From an uncultured Pseudomonadota bacterium (GTDB lineage Bacteria > Pseudomonadota > Gammaproteobacteria > Competibacterales > Competibacteraceae): a stretch of 52,759 nt of DNA. A model generated the notes under the pieces. That model was not told the origin of the DNA and made no database searches. It saw nothing but the letters and a program-made list of their open reading frames with translations. Each line of letters starts with the position of its first letter. Position 1 is the first letter of the stretch. Location of the stretch: the NCBI GenBank assembly GCA_903844665.1, contig CAIMUS010000288.1:1-52759 (forward strand). The letters are read 5' to 3'. The position numbers and the translations under genes were made by a program. Positions 8,906 to 17,299 of this stretch are shown here, piece by piece.

Positions 8906-9778
8906 TCATAAAGCCAACAGCGTCACCCCGAACAACATCACCGCACCTGCCAGCAAATGCCGAGCCAGCTGTTTTTCACCGAACCACAGGGCGCCGTAAC
9001 CGATTCCGAACAGCAGGCTGGTGCGCTTGACGGCGATCATATAAGCCGCCTCTACCTGGGAAATGGCCAGAAAATGGGTGATCACCATGGCGCTCAGCAG
9101 GACGGCGATCGCTAACTGCGGACCGGGCCGGCGCCATAGCACCCGGCCGATGCCCGGCTGCTTGCAGGAAAACAATACGAGGGTGAGACCGCCCACCAGG
9201 GCATAGTAAAACGGACCGAAAGCCGGGACCGGAATAAAAGCCAGCAGTTTTTTACCCACCACCGAAGTCAGGCTGTAAATGGCCGCTACCAGCAGCATCA
9301 GGCGGGAGCCCGGCTCCCGCCCGATCGCCTGTAATGGCGCCAGCCAGGCGCGCCGGCTTCGACCGGCGCCGGCTTCCAGATTGAGCAGGTAGGCGCCCGC
9401 CACGACCAATAGAATACCGCCCAGCCCTTTGCCGGAGACCCGTTCGCCCAGAATGAGATATCCCGTCAGGGTGGTCAGCGCCGGCGTGAACGCCAGATAG
9501 GGGAGGCTCAGGGCCAGCGGGCTGTCACGGATGGCCCGCAGGTAGAGCAGCATGGCCAGAATTTCCAGCGGGACGGCGAGGGCAATCCATGCCCAGGCGA
9601 CCGCCGGCAGCGACGGCGGCGGTCGCCATAGCAGCAAAGGGGATAGCAACAGGCCGGTGCCGACAAAACGGACCAGCGCCAACTCCGGAGCGGTGTAATC
9701 GCCCAGGTATTTCTTGGTGAGGGCGTCCGCCGTAGCCAGACTGAAGGCGCACGTCAGAGCCAGCCAGAACCATTCCAT
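8906..9778 (-). CDS. EamA/DMT-superfamily inner-membrane transporter
   Basis: The 290-residue, very hydrophobic protein has about ten predicted membrane helices in two EamA-like halves. The first half includes ALTKKYLGDYTAPELALVRF and the LAFTPALTTLTGYLILGE segment that is typical at the end of the first repeat. The second half ends GYGALWFGEKQLARHLLAGA. Family members export or import metabolites; the substrate cannot be predicted here. It is convergent with the host attachment gene, only 10 nt between stops. Confidence 0.85.
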   Translation of the reverse strand: MEWFWLALTCAFSLATADALTKKYLGDYTAPELALVRFVGTGLLLSPLLLWRPPPSLPAVAWAWIALAVPLEILAMLLYLRAIRDSPLALSLPYLAFTPALTTLTGYLILGERVSGKGLGGILLVVAGAYLLNLEAGAGRSRRAWLAPLQAIGREPGSRLMLLVAAIYSLTSVVGKKLLAFIPVPAFGPFYYALVGGLTLVLFSCKQPGIGRVLWRRPGPQLAIAVLLSAMVITHFLAISQVEAAYMIAVKRTSLLFGIGYGALWFGEKQLARHLLAGAVMLFGVTLLAL

Positions 9779-9839
9779 GGCTATCTCCCCCCACCCCAGC
9801 CCTCTTTACAAGGCCGGGTATAGGTATAAAGTTAACAGG

Positions 9840-10065
9840 AAGTAAGCGTTCACCCCCCTCCCCCTAACCCCCTCCCACAAGGGGAGGGGGAATACGCTAA
9901 GTAGCTGTTTTGCAATAACTCCCTCCCCCCTTGTGGGGGAGGGTCGGGGAGAGGGGTCTGAACGGTTACAACAGGAACAAACTGTGGGAGCGGCGCCCTC
10001 GCCGCGATCACTGGCCGCACCCGTGGTGCTATCGGGTCGATCGCGGCGAGGCGCGCTCCTACAAA
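9840..10065. repeat. Cluster of dispersed intergenic repeats
   Basis: Between the transporter and hpf genes lie two C-rich/G-rich palindromic repeats (about 9847-9889 and 9921-9957, core CCTCCCACAAGGGGAGG and its complement). A further inverted repeat pairs 9984-10009 (GGGAGCGGCGCCCTCGCCGC) with 10039-10061. Copies of the first type also occur near 39866-39900. I see no gene. Confidence 0.65.
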
Positions 10066-10101
10066 AAGATCTGACGGCAAGGACAGATGGAAACAGGACG
10101 A

Positions 10102-10473
10102 TCAGCCGCCGGGTGGTAAGCCCGTCTGATTGGCGTGGGCTTTTACATCGCCCCGGCGCCGACGGACGTAGTCTTCCAATTGCCGGTGCAGCGCGTTGAA
10201 GGCATCGCGTATGACCACATAGGCATCTTCATGGGCGTGTTCATCGTGATGCTCGCGGCTGACTACCAGCTCTTCCTGGGGTACGGCAAGGTCGATGCGC
10301 ACATGGAAGAGATTGCCCTGATTGTGATGTCTATGGGGGGCTTCTACGATGACCCGGCAACTTATGATCTTTTCAAAGAATTTTTCCAGCTTGGCGGCTT
10401 CCTGCCGAATTCTGGCCTCCACGGCAGCCGAGGGCTGAATATGACGGAAGGTGATTTGTAATGGCAGTTGCAT
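10102..10473 (-). CDS. hpf: Ribosome hibernation promoting factor, HPF/RaiA family
   Basis: The 123-residue protein starts [20 protein letters not shown] and has [19 protein letters not shown], an acidic [17 protein letters not shown] helix and a basic [12 protein letters not shown] tail. This is the short HPF/YfiA beta-alpha-beta fold, which binds the 30S decoding centre in starved cells. There is no long C-terminal dimerisation domain, so it is the short form. It starts directly after an rtcB remnant and is in the same direction as the DksA/TraR-like gene, so the three probably once formed an operon. Confidence 0.88.
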   Translation of the reverse strand: MQLPLQITFRHIQPSAAVEARIRQEAAKLEKFFEKIISCRVIVEAPHRHHNQGNLFHVRIDLAVPQEELVVSREHHDEHAHEDAYVVIRDAFNALHRQLEDYVRRRRGDVKAHANQTGLPPGG

Positions 10474-10500
10474 CGTTCTCGTCTCTCCAAACGTGATTGC

Positions 10501-10882
10501 GGAAATACAACGCGGTCAGCTTTCCCATGGCTGGATCTACCGCCTCGACGTCGTCCCGACGGATACCGGTATGCAGGGTGCGGACCCCGCAGGAAATATC
10601 GAAACCTACCCCTCCGGCGGATACGACGCCTCCTGCCGCCGGGTCGAAAGCGGCCACCCCGCCGATCGGAAAGCCATAACCCCAGTGAGCATCGGGCATG
10701 GCGAAAGCGGCCTCGACGATGCCGGGCAGGGTGGCGACATGGGTGAGCTGTTCATAGACTTTTTCATCCATGGCCTGGATCAAAGCCTCGTCGGCATAGA
10801 TAACGGCCGGAACGCGCATCTTCCCGTGCGGCGGGATTTCCCATCTAAAATCCCCGGCTCGGCTAAACAGTGAGGTGTCTAT
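10501..10882 (-). pseudogene. rtcB: rtcB remnant: 5' part of an RNA 3'-phosphate ligase gene
   Basis: About 125 codons match the N-terminal third of RtcB, the GTP-dependent tRNA-splicing/RNA-repair ligase. Visible motifs are [30 protein letters not shown] and [18 protein letters not shown], the latter two carrying the metal-binding Asp and Cys. Homology stops near 10501, just before the hpf start, and the remaining two thirds (several histidine ligands and the guanylylated histidine) are absent. A good Shine-Dalgarno (AGGGGAGG) lies 7 nt before an ATA at 10882, where an ATG would be expected, suggesting that the start was also lost. A longer open frame reaches 11035, but that extension has no homology. 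Confidence 0.75.
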
Positions 10883-10980
10883 AGCGGCGCCTCCCCTCTG
10901 GTTGTCGCTCAGACATCCACCACGCATTGGGCCAGCCAACCGCCATCCGGCAACTGGCGGACGCCCAGCGACAGCCTGTC

Positions 10981-11376
10981 CTAGAGGCTCGCATGCCCCG
11001 GCTGGGCATACTGGCGCTCGTACAGGGTCTGACACCCGATGCAGCGCGCGGCCGCCGGATTGGCCTCCAGCCGCGGCGGCGGGATAGCGACACCGCAGTC
11101 TATGCAGATCCCGTAATTGCCTGCCTCGATCCGGTTCTGGGCGGCTTCGACCTGACGGATTTCCTTTACATGTCGGTCGATATCGGCCAGATTGAGATCG
11201 AGCAGCAAATCGGCAACCGATTCTTCCTCGGTATCGTGGACGGTGGTCGCGAGTTGCTGATAATCAGGATCCTCCGAGTTGAGCAATTCCTGGCGGATTT
11301 CCTCGCGCAGTTGCCTGAAGCGTTCCTCCAGGCTCTGCTTGCAATGCTGGAGCTGGTGTGCAGACAGGGTTGACAT
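10981..11376 (-). CDS. DksA/TraR-family zinc-finger protein
   Basis: The 131-residue protein has a long N-terminal coiled-coil ([18 protein letters not shown], then [20 protein letters not shown]) and a C-terminal C4 zinc finger (CIDCG ... CIGCQ). This is the architecture of DksA/TraR regulators, which enter the RNA polymerase secondary channel. The start at ATG 11376 ([10 protein letters not shown]) is preferred over the longer frame to 11424 because the extra 16 residues are not conserved-looking. It heads the former rtcB-hpf group, suggesting a link to stress or ribosome maintenance. Confidence 0.85.
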   Translation of the reverse strand: MSTLSAHQLQHCKQSLEERFRQLREEIRQELLNSEDPDYQQLATTVHDTEEESVADLLLDLNLADIDRHVKEIRQVEAAQNRIEAGNYGICIDCGVAIPPPRLEANPAAARCIGCQTLYERQYAQPGHASL

Positions 11377-11628
11377 GGATGCTTCTCTTGGCCTCCTGGA
11401 GTGTAAGGGTGAAGTCCTGGCCACAAGGTTCGAGAACTATTGTACTCTAAATTACAGGCGCTGGTTTTCTTCCCGCCGGGCGGAAGAGGCGCGCGCGCAT
11501 TCTTTGTCGGAATCGGCAAAGGTTTGATCCGGCAAAAATTATTGTCCGGCCGCTGAAATTGTAGTCGGTACGGACAGGCAGTATCCGCCACGAATCGGGT
11601 GAGTAGCTTGCGAACGGCAGCCTGGCTG

Positions 11629-12411
11629 TCAGCGTCCCTTGAATTGGGCGGTACGCCTTTCGACAAACGCCTGCACCCCTTCTTTGACATCCTCGCTCTG
11701 CATGATGGGCATCAAGTCGGGGAGCAACCGGGCCAACGCCGCCTTGTCGCCTTGTATCCGGGCGATGCGGGCCGATTTCAGCGTGGCCTGTACCCCCAAC
11801 GGCGCCTGCGCGGCGACGGTGGCGGCGATGGCCAGGGCCCGTTCCAGTTGACTGCCCGGCTCGGCGACTTCCTGCACCAGTCCCAGCCGCAGGGCCTCGG
11901 CGGCGGGAATCTCGTCCGCGGTCAGCAGGTAACGCATGGCGTTACCCCAGCCGATCTCCTGGATCATCCGTACCGTGCCGCCGCCCACCGGATAGATGCC
12001 ACGCCTGATTTCGATCTGGCCCAGACGGAGATCGGCGGCGGCGACCCGGATATCGGTGGCGAGCAGCAGCTCGATGCCGATCGTGAAGCAGATCCCCTGT
12101 ACTGCCATGACCAGGGGTTTGCTCAGGCGATTGTCTTCGTCCAGACCCAGCGGCTCGATCGCACCTTCCGGCAATTCGGGAAAACGGCCCTGGGCGAAGC
12201 AGGGAGCCCATTGGACCAGATCCAGACCGGCGGTAAAGTGATCGCCCTGGGCGAACAGGACCCCGCAGCGCAACTCGGGATCGCGCTGCAACTGGCCATA
12301 GGCGGCGCCCAGATCGCGGTACATATCCAGATCGAAGGCATTACGTTTTTCCGGCCGGTTCAGGCCGATCAGCAGGATGTGATCACGCGCTTCGACAGTG
12401 ATTTTACTCAT
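11629..12411 (-). CDS. Enoyl-CoA hydratase/isomerase (crotonase) family protein
   Basis: The 260-residue protein has the crotonase fold: LNRPEKRNAFDLDMY near the N-terminus, the oxyanion-hole segment GDHFTAGLDLVQW, the second signature KPLVMAVQGICFTIGIELLLATDIRVAA, then LGQIEIRRGIYPVGGGTVRM. In classic hydratases two glutamates lie in the last two blocks. Here the first is in GIELLLA and the second position reads PVGGG, so the exact reaction (hydratase, isomerase or other acyl-CoA chemistry) is uncertain. It is a single gene divergent from menA. Confidence 0.85.
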   Translation of the reverse strand: MSKITVEARDHILLIGLNRPEKRNAFDLDMYRDLGAAYGQLQRDPELRCGVLFAQGDHFTAGLDLVQWAPCFAQGRFPELPEGAIEPLGLDEDNRLSKPLVMAVQGICFTIGIELLLATDIRVAAADLRLGQIEIRRGIYPVGGGTVRMIQEIGWGNAMRYLLTADEIPAAEALRLGLVQEVAEPGSQLERALAIAATVAAQAPLGVQATLKSARIARIQGDKAALARLLPDLMPIMQSEDVKEGVQAFVERRTAQFKGR

Positions 12412-12569
12412 TCAGTCATTTCTCCACAGGTTAAAAAAGGCTTGGATGGATCGATAAACAATAGCACAGTGGAATGAACTGCGCCGATCCTAGCAGTTGA
12501 CTGGCCAGCCGCGGTTAGGTCAAAGTTAGGCCCCTGGATAACTACCCTGAACAATCCCTGTTTCCCACC

Positions 12570-13454
12570 ATGCTGAAATACTGGCTGCTTGCCATTCGTC
12601 CCAAAACCCTGAGTGTTGCAGTCGTGCCGGTGCTGGTAGGTTGCACTCTGGCCTGGATCGATCGGGGTACCCTGGACTGGCTGGTCATGGGGGTGACCCT
12701 GCTGGCCGCCGGCCTGATTCAGATCGGCACCAATCTCCATAACGACGCCGCCGATTTCGAGCGGGGCGCCGATTGCAGCGCTACCCGACTGGGGCCGGCG
12801 CGGGTCACGGCCCAAGGCTGGTTGAGTGCGGCCCAGGTCAAGCGGGGCGCCGCGCTCTGCTTCGGCGCCGCGCTGCTCTGCGGCTGCTACCTGGTCTGGG
12901 TAGGCGGCTGGCCGATTGTGGGGATCGGGCTGGCGGCCATCGCCGCGGGACTGGCCTATACCGGTGGACCGCGGCCGGTGGCCTACAGCAGCCTGGGGGA
13001 GCTGTTCGTCTGGTTGTTTTTCGGTCTGGCGGCGGTGACGGGAAGTTATTATCTGCAAACCGGCAGGCTGAGCGGCGGAGCGGTGCTGGCTGGCGCGCTA
13101 TTGGGCATGCCGGCGGCGGCGGTGCTGGTCGTCAACAACTATCGGGATATGGATAACGACCGGCAGGTGGGCAAGAACACCCTGGCGGTGCGGCTGGGCC
13201 GCCGCGCCAGTCAGATCGAGTATAAGCTGTTGATGCTGTTGCCCCTGGCGTTGCTGCCGTTGTTTCAGGTGCTGGGTTTCGGCGGGTTTGCCTGGTTGCC
13301 GCCCCTGCTGGTGCTGCCCTGGGCGCTCAAGCTGGTCGGACGGTTTGGTATGGAACCCCCCGGACCGGTGTTCAACCGGCTGCTGGCGGCCACGGCGCAA
13401 TTCCAGTTGGTTTATGGTTTGTTATTTTGCCTGGGATTGTTGGGTTTTCACTGA
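12570..13454 (+). CDS. menA: 1,4-dihydroxy-2-naphthoate polyprenyltransferase
   Basis: The 294-residue integral membrane UbiA-family protein opens YWLLAIRPKTLSVAVVPVLVG, as in MenA. The two aspartate-rich prenyl-diphosphate motifs are visible: NLHNDAADFERGAD and NNYRDMDNDRQVGKNTLAVRLG. About eight to nine membrane helices are predicted. MenA joins a polyprenyl chain to DHNA in menaquinone synthesis, so this organism probably makes menaquinone, which fits anaerobic respiration. Other men genes are not in the window. Confidence 0.9.
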   Translation: MLKYWLLAIRPKTLSVAVVPVLVGCTLAWIDRGTLDWLVMGVTLLAAGLIQIGTNLHNDAADFERGADCSATRLGPARVTAQGWLSAAQVKRGAALCFGAALLCGCYLVWVGGWPIVGIGLAAIAAGLAYTGGPRPVAYSSLGELFVWLFFGLAAVTGSYYLQTGRLSGGAVLAGALLGMPAAAVLVVNNYRDMDNDRQVGKNTLAVRLGRRASQIEYKLLMLLPLALLPLFQVLGFGGFAWLPPLLVLPWALKLVGRFGMEPPGPVFNRLLAATAQFQLVYGLLFCLGLLGFH

Positions 13455-13592
13455 GTTGCTTTTTCTGGGCGCCATTGCAATGTTGCTGACCTCAATTAGC
13501 GTGACTATAGATTCATCAATGCTATCTTTTCATCTGTGTAATCCTTTAATCTGCGTCAATCTGCGGTTCAAATTGGGTGGCGGAGTTCAAAT

Positions 13593-13617
13593 GTTGGGGT
13601 TCCTTCGTCACCCCAAC
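13593..13617. repeat. Short palindrome of the 8264-8340 family
   Basis: GTTGGGG (13593-13599) and CCCCAAC (13611-13617) frame TTCCTTCGTCA, matching the right arm of the inverted repeat at 8312-8340. It sits between the convergent menA and nuclease genes. Confidence 0.6.
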
Positions 13618-13638
13618 CTACTAATTGCGCCTTTTATA

Positions 13639-14514
13639 TTACTGTTGCTCGACGGTAATGTAGGGTCGAATCTTTTCAAGTGTCTTGGGACCAATACCGC
13701 TGACATTCAATAATTCCTCGACATTTTTATAAGGACGTCCAGCGATGATTCTACCAGCAAGCACAGGACCGATACCGTTAATAGACTGAAGTTCAGTCTC
13801 ACTGGCTTTATTGATATCAATTATATTCGATGAAACTTGGCTTTTTTTAATCTCGCCCTGTAACTCTCTCAATATACGGTCTTGATCACGTTGCTTAGCG
13901 CGGAGTTGGGCGATTTGGTCAGGATCGCTCTCCGACCAGATACCGACCTTTTTCAAGATGGCCGCTAATTCAAGGTCACTGAGTCTTTTAATCATTTCAT
14001 CACGTGGTGTATTGTCCGGTGTTTCCCGGCCTATGCCATGAGTCCGTGCAAAACCATTCTTGACGAGCAGAGTGGCTAAATCATCGCCGCTGGCTGTAGT
14101 GATGAAACCATAGATCCGACCTTGAGAAGACCTTCCTGGCGCAGTTGCAAAACTCGTATGTAGGGTAAAATTTCCAGTCAGGATATTCTGGACGAAGGCC
14201 TTGGCTTCATTGCCAAAATAAACAATACGGGTAGCATCAGGCAGTCCGAAATAGCGTGCTTGCTCCTGTATCCTCTGGGCATCGACCTTCGAATTTGCGG
14301 AAGTTTCAGGACAGTCGACAAAATAAAGCCTGACATGCAGCGTTTTTCCATCGGCCTCCAAGAAGAAGCTATCTCCATCGTTGGATCGATGGTCAATTAA
14401 CTTCACATTGGAGAATTTTTGTAACTCGGCCGCATAGGAGACATAGCCTGTCGCATTGATTACGGCTATGGTTAATGCAAAAAGTAGTGTGATCAGCTTT
14501 GCTGATTTATGCAT
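13639..14514 (-). CDS. Exported staphylococcal-nuclease-like protein with C-terminal helix-hairpin-helix
   Basis: The 291-residue protein has an N-terminal signal peptide (MHKSAKLITLLFALTIAVINA, cleavage probably near YAAE). An SNase/thermonuclease-like domain follows, with DGDSFFLEADGKTLHVRLYFVDCPE as the metal and arginine motif, and RIYGFITTASGDDLATLLVKNGFA. A coiled linker leads to a ComEA-type helix-hairpin-helix pair (DINKASETELQSINGIGPVLAGRII and LLNVSGIGPKTLEKI) that binds DNA without sequence preference. It is probably a secreted or periplasmic DNase, possibly tied to DNA uptake or nutrition. Monocistronic and convergent with menA. Confidence 0.88.
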   Translation of the reverse strand: MHKSAKLITLLFALTIAVINATGYVSYAAELQKFSNVKLIDHRSNDGDSFFLEADGKTLHVRLYFVDCPETSANSKVDAQRIQEQARYFGLPDATRIVYFGNEAKAFVQNILTGNFTLHTSFATAPGRSSQGRIYGFITTASGDDLATLLVKNGFARTHGIGRETPDNTPRDEMIKRLSDLELAAILKKVGIWSESDPDQIAQLRAKQRDQDRILRELQGEIKKSQVSSNIIDINKASETELQSINGIGPVLAGRIIAGRPYKNVEELLNVSGIGPKTLEKIRPYITVEQQ

Positions 14515-14664
14515 ATTAGCTTGATATTACAATCACTCCGCAAAACTGACAATTTACCGTCGGTAAGGAGAACATAAGCATGCCCGCCAGCCGCCGTTCC
14601 ATTAGGCGACTGGCAGGCATTGATTATCCCACGATTCGTTAGCCTGAAAAGATCAGGCTAAGGA

Positions 14665-15915
14665 CTACAGCATCTCGATCGCGCAGGCCATGGAGACGCC
14701 ACCTCCACCGCAGATGGTGGCCAGTCCCAAGGTCTTGCCGCGCTTCTTCATCGCATAGAGCAAGGTCACCATGATGCGGCAGCCGGTCGAACCGACCGGG
14801 TGACCCAGACCGACACCGGAACCGTTCACATTGGTGATTTCCCGGTTCAGGCCCAGTTGCTTTTCGCAACCCAGGTACTGCGCGGCGAAGGCTTCGTTCA
14901 GCTCGATCAGCTCGAAGTCTTCCATCTTCAGCTTGCCGTCACGCTTGAACAGATCGTGCACCGCCGGCACCGGACTCAAACCCATGATCGCCGGATGGCA
15001 GGCGCCGCGACCGACGGAACGAATCCGGGCGATCGGCTTGATGCCCAGTTCCCTGGCCTTATCCGCCGACATGATGACCATCGCGCTGGCGCCATCGTTG
15101 ATGCCGGAGGCGTTACCCGCCGTGACCACGCCGGTCTTGGGAATAAAGGCCGAGGGCAGTTTGGTCAGATCGTCCATGGTCAGGCCGGGGCGGAAGTGCT
15201 CGTCCTTGTCGAAAATGATCGGCGGCTTCTTCCGCTGCGGAATCTCCACCGCCACGATTTCCTCCTTGAAATCCCCTTCCTTGGTCGCCCGCTCGACGTT
15301 GTTATGGCTACGCAGCGCGACCTCATCGACCTCCTGCCGGGTCAGTCCCAGCATTTGCACGATCCATTCCGCGGTAATGCCCATGATGTAGGGTTTACCT
15401 TTGAAGGCTTGGCCCAGCGCGCTGTCCTCGACCGGGCTGCCCTCGGTGCCAGGCACCAGGTGGGAACCGGCGTACAGCGCATGAATCATCGTGTCGATAA
15501 AGCCGGTATCCTGCAAGCGGCAGCCCCAGCGGGCGTCCAGCACGGCATAAGGGGCGCCGGACATGTGTTCGACGCCGCCGGCCAGAATGACATCGGCCAC
15601 CTCAGCCTGGATCATGGCCGCGCCCGATAACACCGCTTCCATCCCGGAAATGCAAACGCGGTTGACCGTAACCGCCGGCACGGAATTGGGAATGCCCGCC
15701 AGCAGGGCGCCGACCCGGGCGACATTCAGCGCATTCGGATGCTCCAGGCAGGAGCCCATCCGCACGTCGTCGATGATAACAGGATCGATCTTGGCGCGGT
15801 TGACAGCTTCTTTCAGCACGGTGCTGGCCAACTGTCCGATATTGACGTCTTTCAATGCGCCGCCGAAAGCGCCGACAGCAGTCCGACAGGCGGAAACAAT
15901 CACGACATCTCTCAT
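14665..15915 (-). CDS. Acetyl-CoA acetyltransferase-type thiolase
   Basis: The 416-residue thiolase begins MRDVVIVSACRTAVGAFGG. The acyl-accepting cysteine is in NRVCISGMEAV, and the C-terminal catalytic histidine and cysteine are in GLGHPVGSTGCR and ATICGGGGVSMAC. It catalyses reversible thiolysis or condensation of acyl-CoAs in fatty-acid oxidation or PHB-type metabolism. I start it at 15915, where GAGGG lies upstream; the open frame to 16053 adds 46 unrelated residues. It is the last gene of the block FadB-like, thiolase, thiolase. Confidence 0.9.
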   Translation of the reverse strand: MRDVVIVSACRTAVGAFGGALKDVNIGQLASTVLKEAVNRAKIDPVIIDDVRMGSCLEHPNALNVARVGALLAGIPNSVPAVTVNRVCISGMEAVLSGAAMIQAEVADVILAGGVEHMSGAPYAVLDARWGCRLQDTGFIDTMIHALYAGSHLVPGTEGSPVEDSALGQAFKGKPYIMGITAEWIVQMLGLTRQEVDEVALRSHNNVERATKEGDFKEEIVAVEIPQRKKPPIIFDKDEHFRPGLTMDDLTKLPSAFIPKTGVVTAGNASGINDGASAMVIMSADKARELGIKPIARIRSVGRGACHPAIMGLSPVPAVHDLFKRDGKLKMEDFELIELNEAFAAQYLGCEKQLGLNREITNVNGSGVGLGHPVGSTGCRIMVTLLYAMKKRGKTLGLATICGGGGVSMACAIEML

Positions 15916-16004
15916 AAAACCCTCACTATGGTTGGTATGCAGGGGGACAGGGAAAGCCTGAATAAAAAGGGGCGGCGTCACCGCCGCCCTGAGCGACTTT
16001 ACTA

Positions 16005-17198
16005 TTAAACGCGCTCGAAAATGCCGGCCGCGCCCATGCCGCTGGCCATGCACATGGTGACCATGCCGTAGCGCAGATTATGGCGCTTCAGCGCATGTAC
16101 CACCGTGGCGGTACGGATAGCGCCGGTGGCGCCCAGCGGATGGCCCAGGGCGATTGCGCCGCCCAGCGGGTTGACTTTGGCCATATCCAAACCGAGTTCG
16201 CGGATGACCGCCAGACTCTGCGAAGCGAAGGCTTCGTTCAGTTCGATCCAATCCATATCCTCCTTCTTCAGCCCCGCCATCTCCAACGCCCTGGGAATGG
16301 CCTTGATCGGGCCGATGCCCATGATTTCCGGCGGACAGCCGGTGACGGCGAAGCAGACGAAGCGGGCCAGCGGCGTCACGCCCAGTTCCTTGACCTTGCG
16401 CTCGCTCATCAGCAGCACCGCGCCGGCGCCGTCGCTCATCTGGGAGCTGTTGCCGGCGGTGACGGAGCCTTTGGCGTCGAACACCGTCTTCAGCTTGCCG
16501 ACGCTTTCCAGCGTGCTGGGACGCGGCCCCTCGTCGGTATCGACCAGGCGCCTGACGACCTGAACCGACTGGCCGTCGGGCGAGAGCAGATGCTCTTCGA
16601 TCTCGTAGGGCAGAATTTCATCCTTGAACTCGCCGGTTTTGATGGCTTCCAGGGCGCGGCGGTTGCTCTCCACGCTGAAGGCATCCTGATCCGCACGGGA
16701 AATGTTCCAGCGCTTCGCCACCTCTTCGGCGGTGGCGCCCATGCCGAAAGCGAGGCCGCGCAGGCCGGGCATCTCGAAGACCTTGGGGTTGACCGCCAGC
16801 CGCCCGCCCGGCATCGGCACCAGGCTCATGCTCTCGGTGCCGCAGCCGATCATGACCTCGGCATCGCCCAGACGAATCCGGTCCGCCGCCAGAGCGACGG
16901 CCTGCACGCCGGAGGAACAGAAACGGTTAAGGGCGAAACCGGGCACATCCACCGGCAGACCTGCCAGCAGCGCGGAGGTGCGGGCCACGTTCAAACCCTG
17001 TTCGCCTTCCGGCAGTGAACAGCCGCCGATCACGTCCTCGATTTCAGCGGGATTCAATTGCGGTACGCTGTTGACCACGCCGCGGATGCAGTGGGCCAGC
17101 AGGTCATCGGGACGGGTGTTGCGGAACATGCCACGCGACCGGCCCACCGGAGTGCGAAAAGCGGCGACGATATAGGCGTCTTGAATTTGCTTGCTCAT
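16005..17198 (-). CDS. Acetyl-CoA acyltransferase (FadA/FadI-type thiolase)
   Basis: The 397-residue thiolase contains all three signatures: FCSSGVQAVALAADRI with the nucleophilic Cys, the block starting GGAIALGHPLGATGA with the catalytic His, and MVTMCMASGMGAAGIFERV with the second Cys. It should cleave 3-ketoacyl-CoA, the last step of beta-oxidation. It lies 89 nt downstream of the previous thiolase's start and about 100 nt from the HAD/ECH fusion gene on the same strand, forming a beta-oxidation operon. Confidence 0.92.
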   Translation of the reverse strand: MSKQIQDAYIVAAFRTPVGRSRGMFRNTRPDDLLAHCIRGVVNSVPQLNPAEIEDVIGGCSLPEGEQGLNVARTSALLAGLPVDVPGFALNRFCSSGVQAVALAADRIRLGDAEVMIGCGTESMSLVPMPGGRLAVNPKVFEMPGLRGLAFGMGATAEEVAKRWNISRADQDAFSVESNRRALEAIKTGEFKDEILPYEIEEHLLSPDGQSVQVVRRLVDTDEGPRPSTLESVGKLKTVFDAKGSVTAGNSSQMSDGAGAVLLMSERKVKELGVTPLARFVCFAVTGCPPEIMGIGPIKAIPRALEMAGLKKEDMDWIELNEAFASQSLAVIRELGLDMAKVNPLGGAIALGHPLGATGAIRTATVVHALKRHNLRYGMVTMCMASGMGAAGIFERV

Positions 17199-17299
17199 CT
17201 TTAAGATTCTCCTGTGATCACGAATTCTGTTGCGGGGCGCACTTCCTGAGCCGGCAGGCCAGGAGAACTCGCGCCCGGCGAAAGTTCATGAACCTTGGC

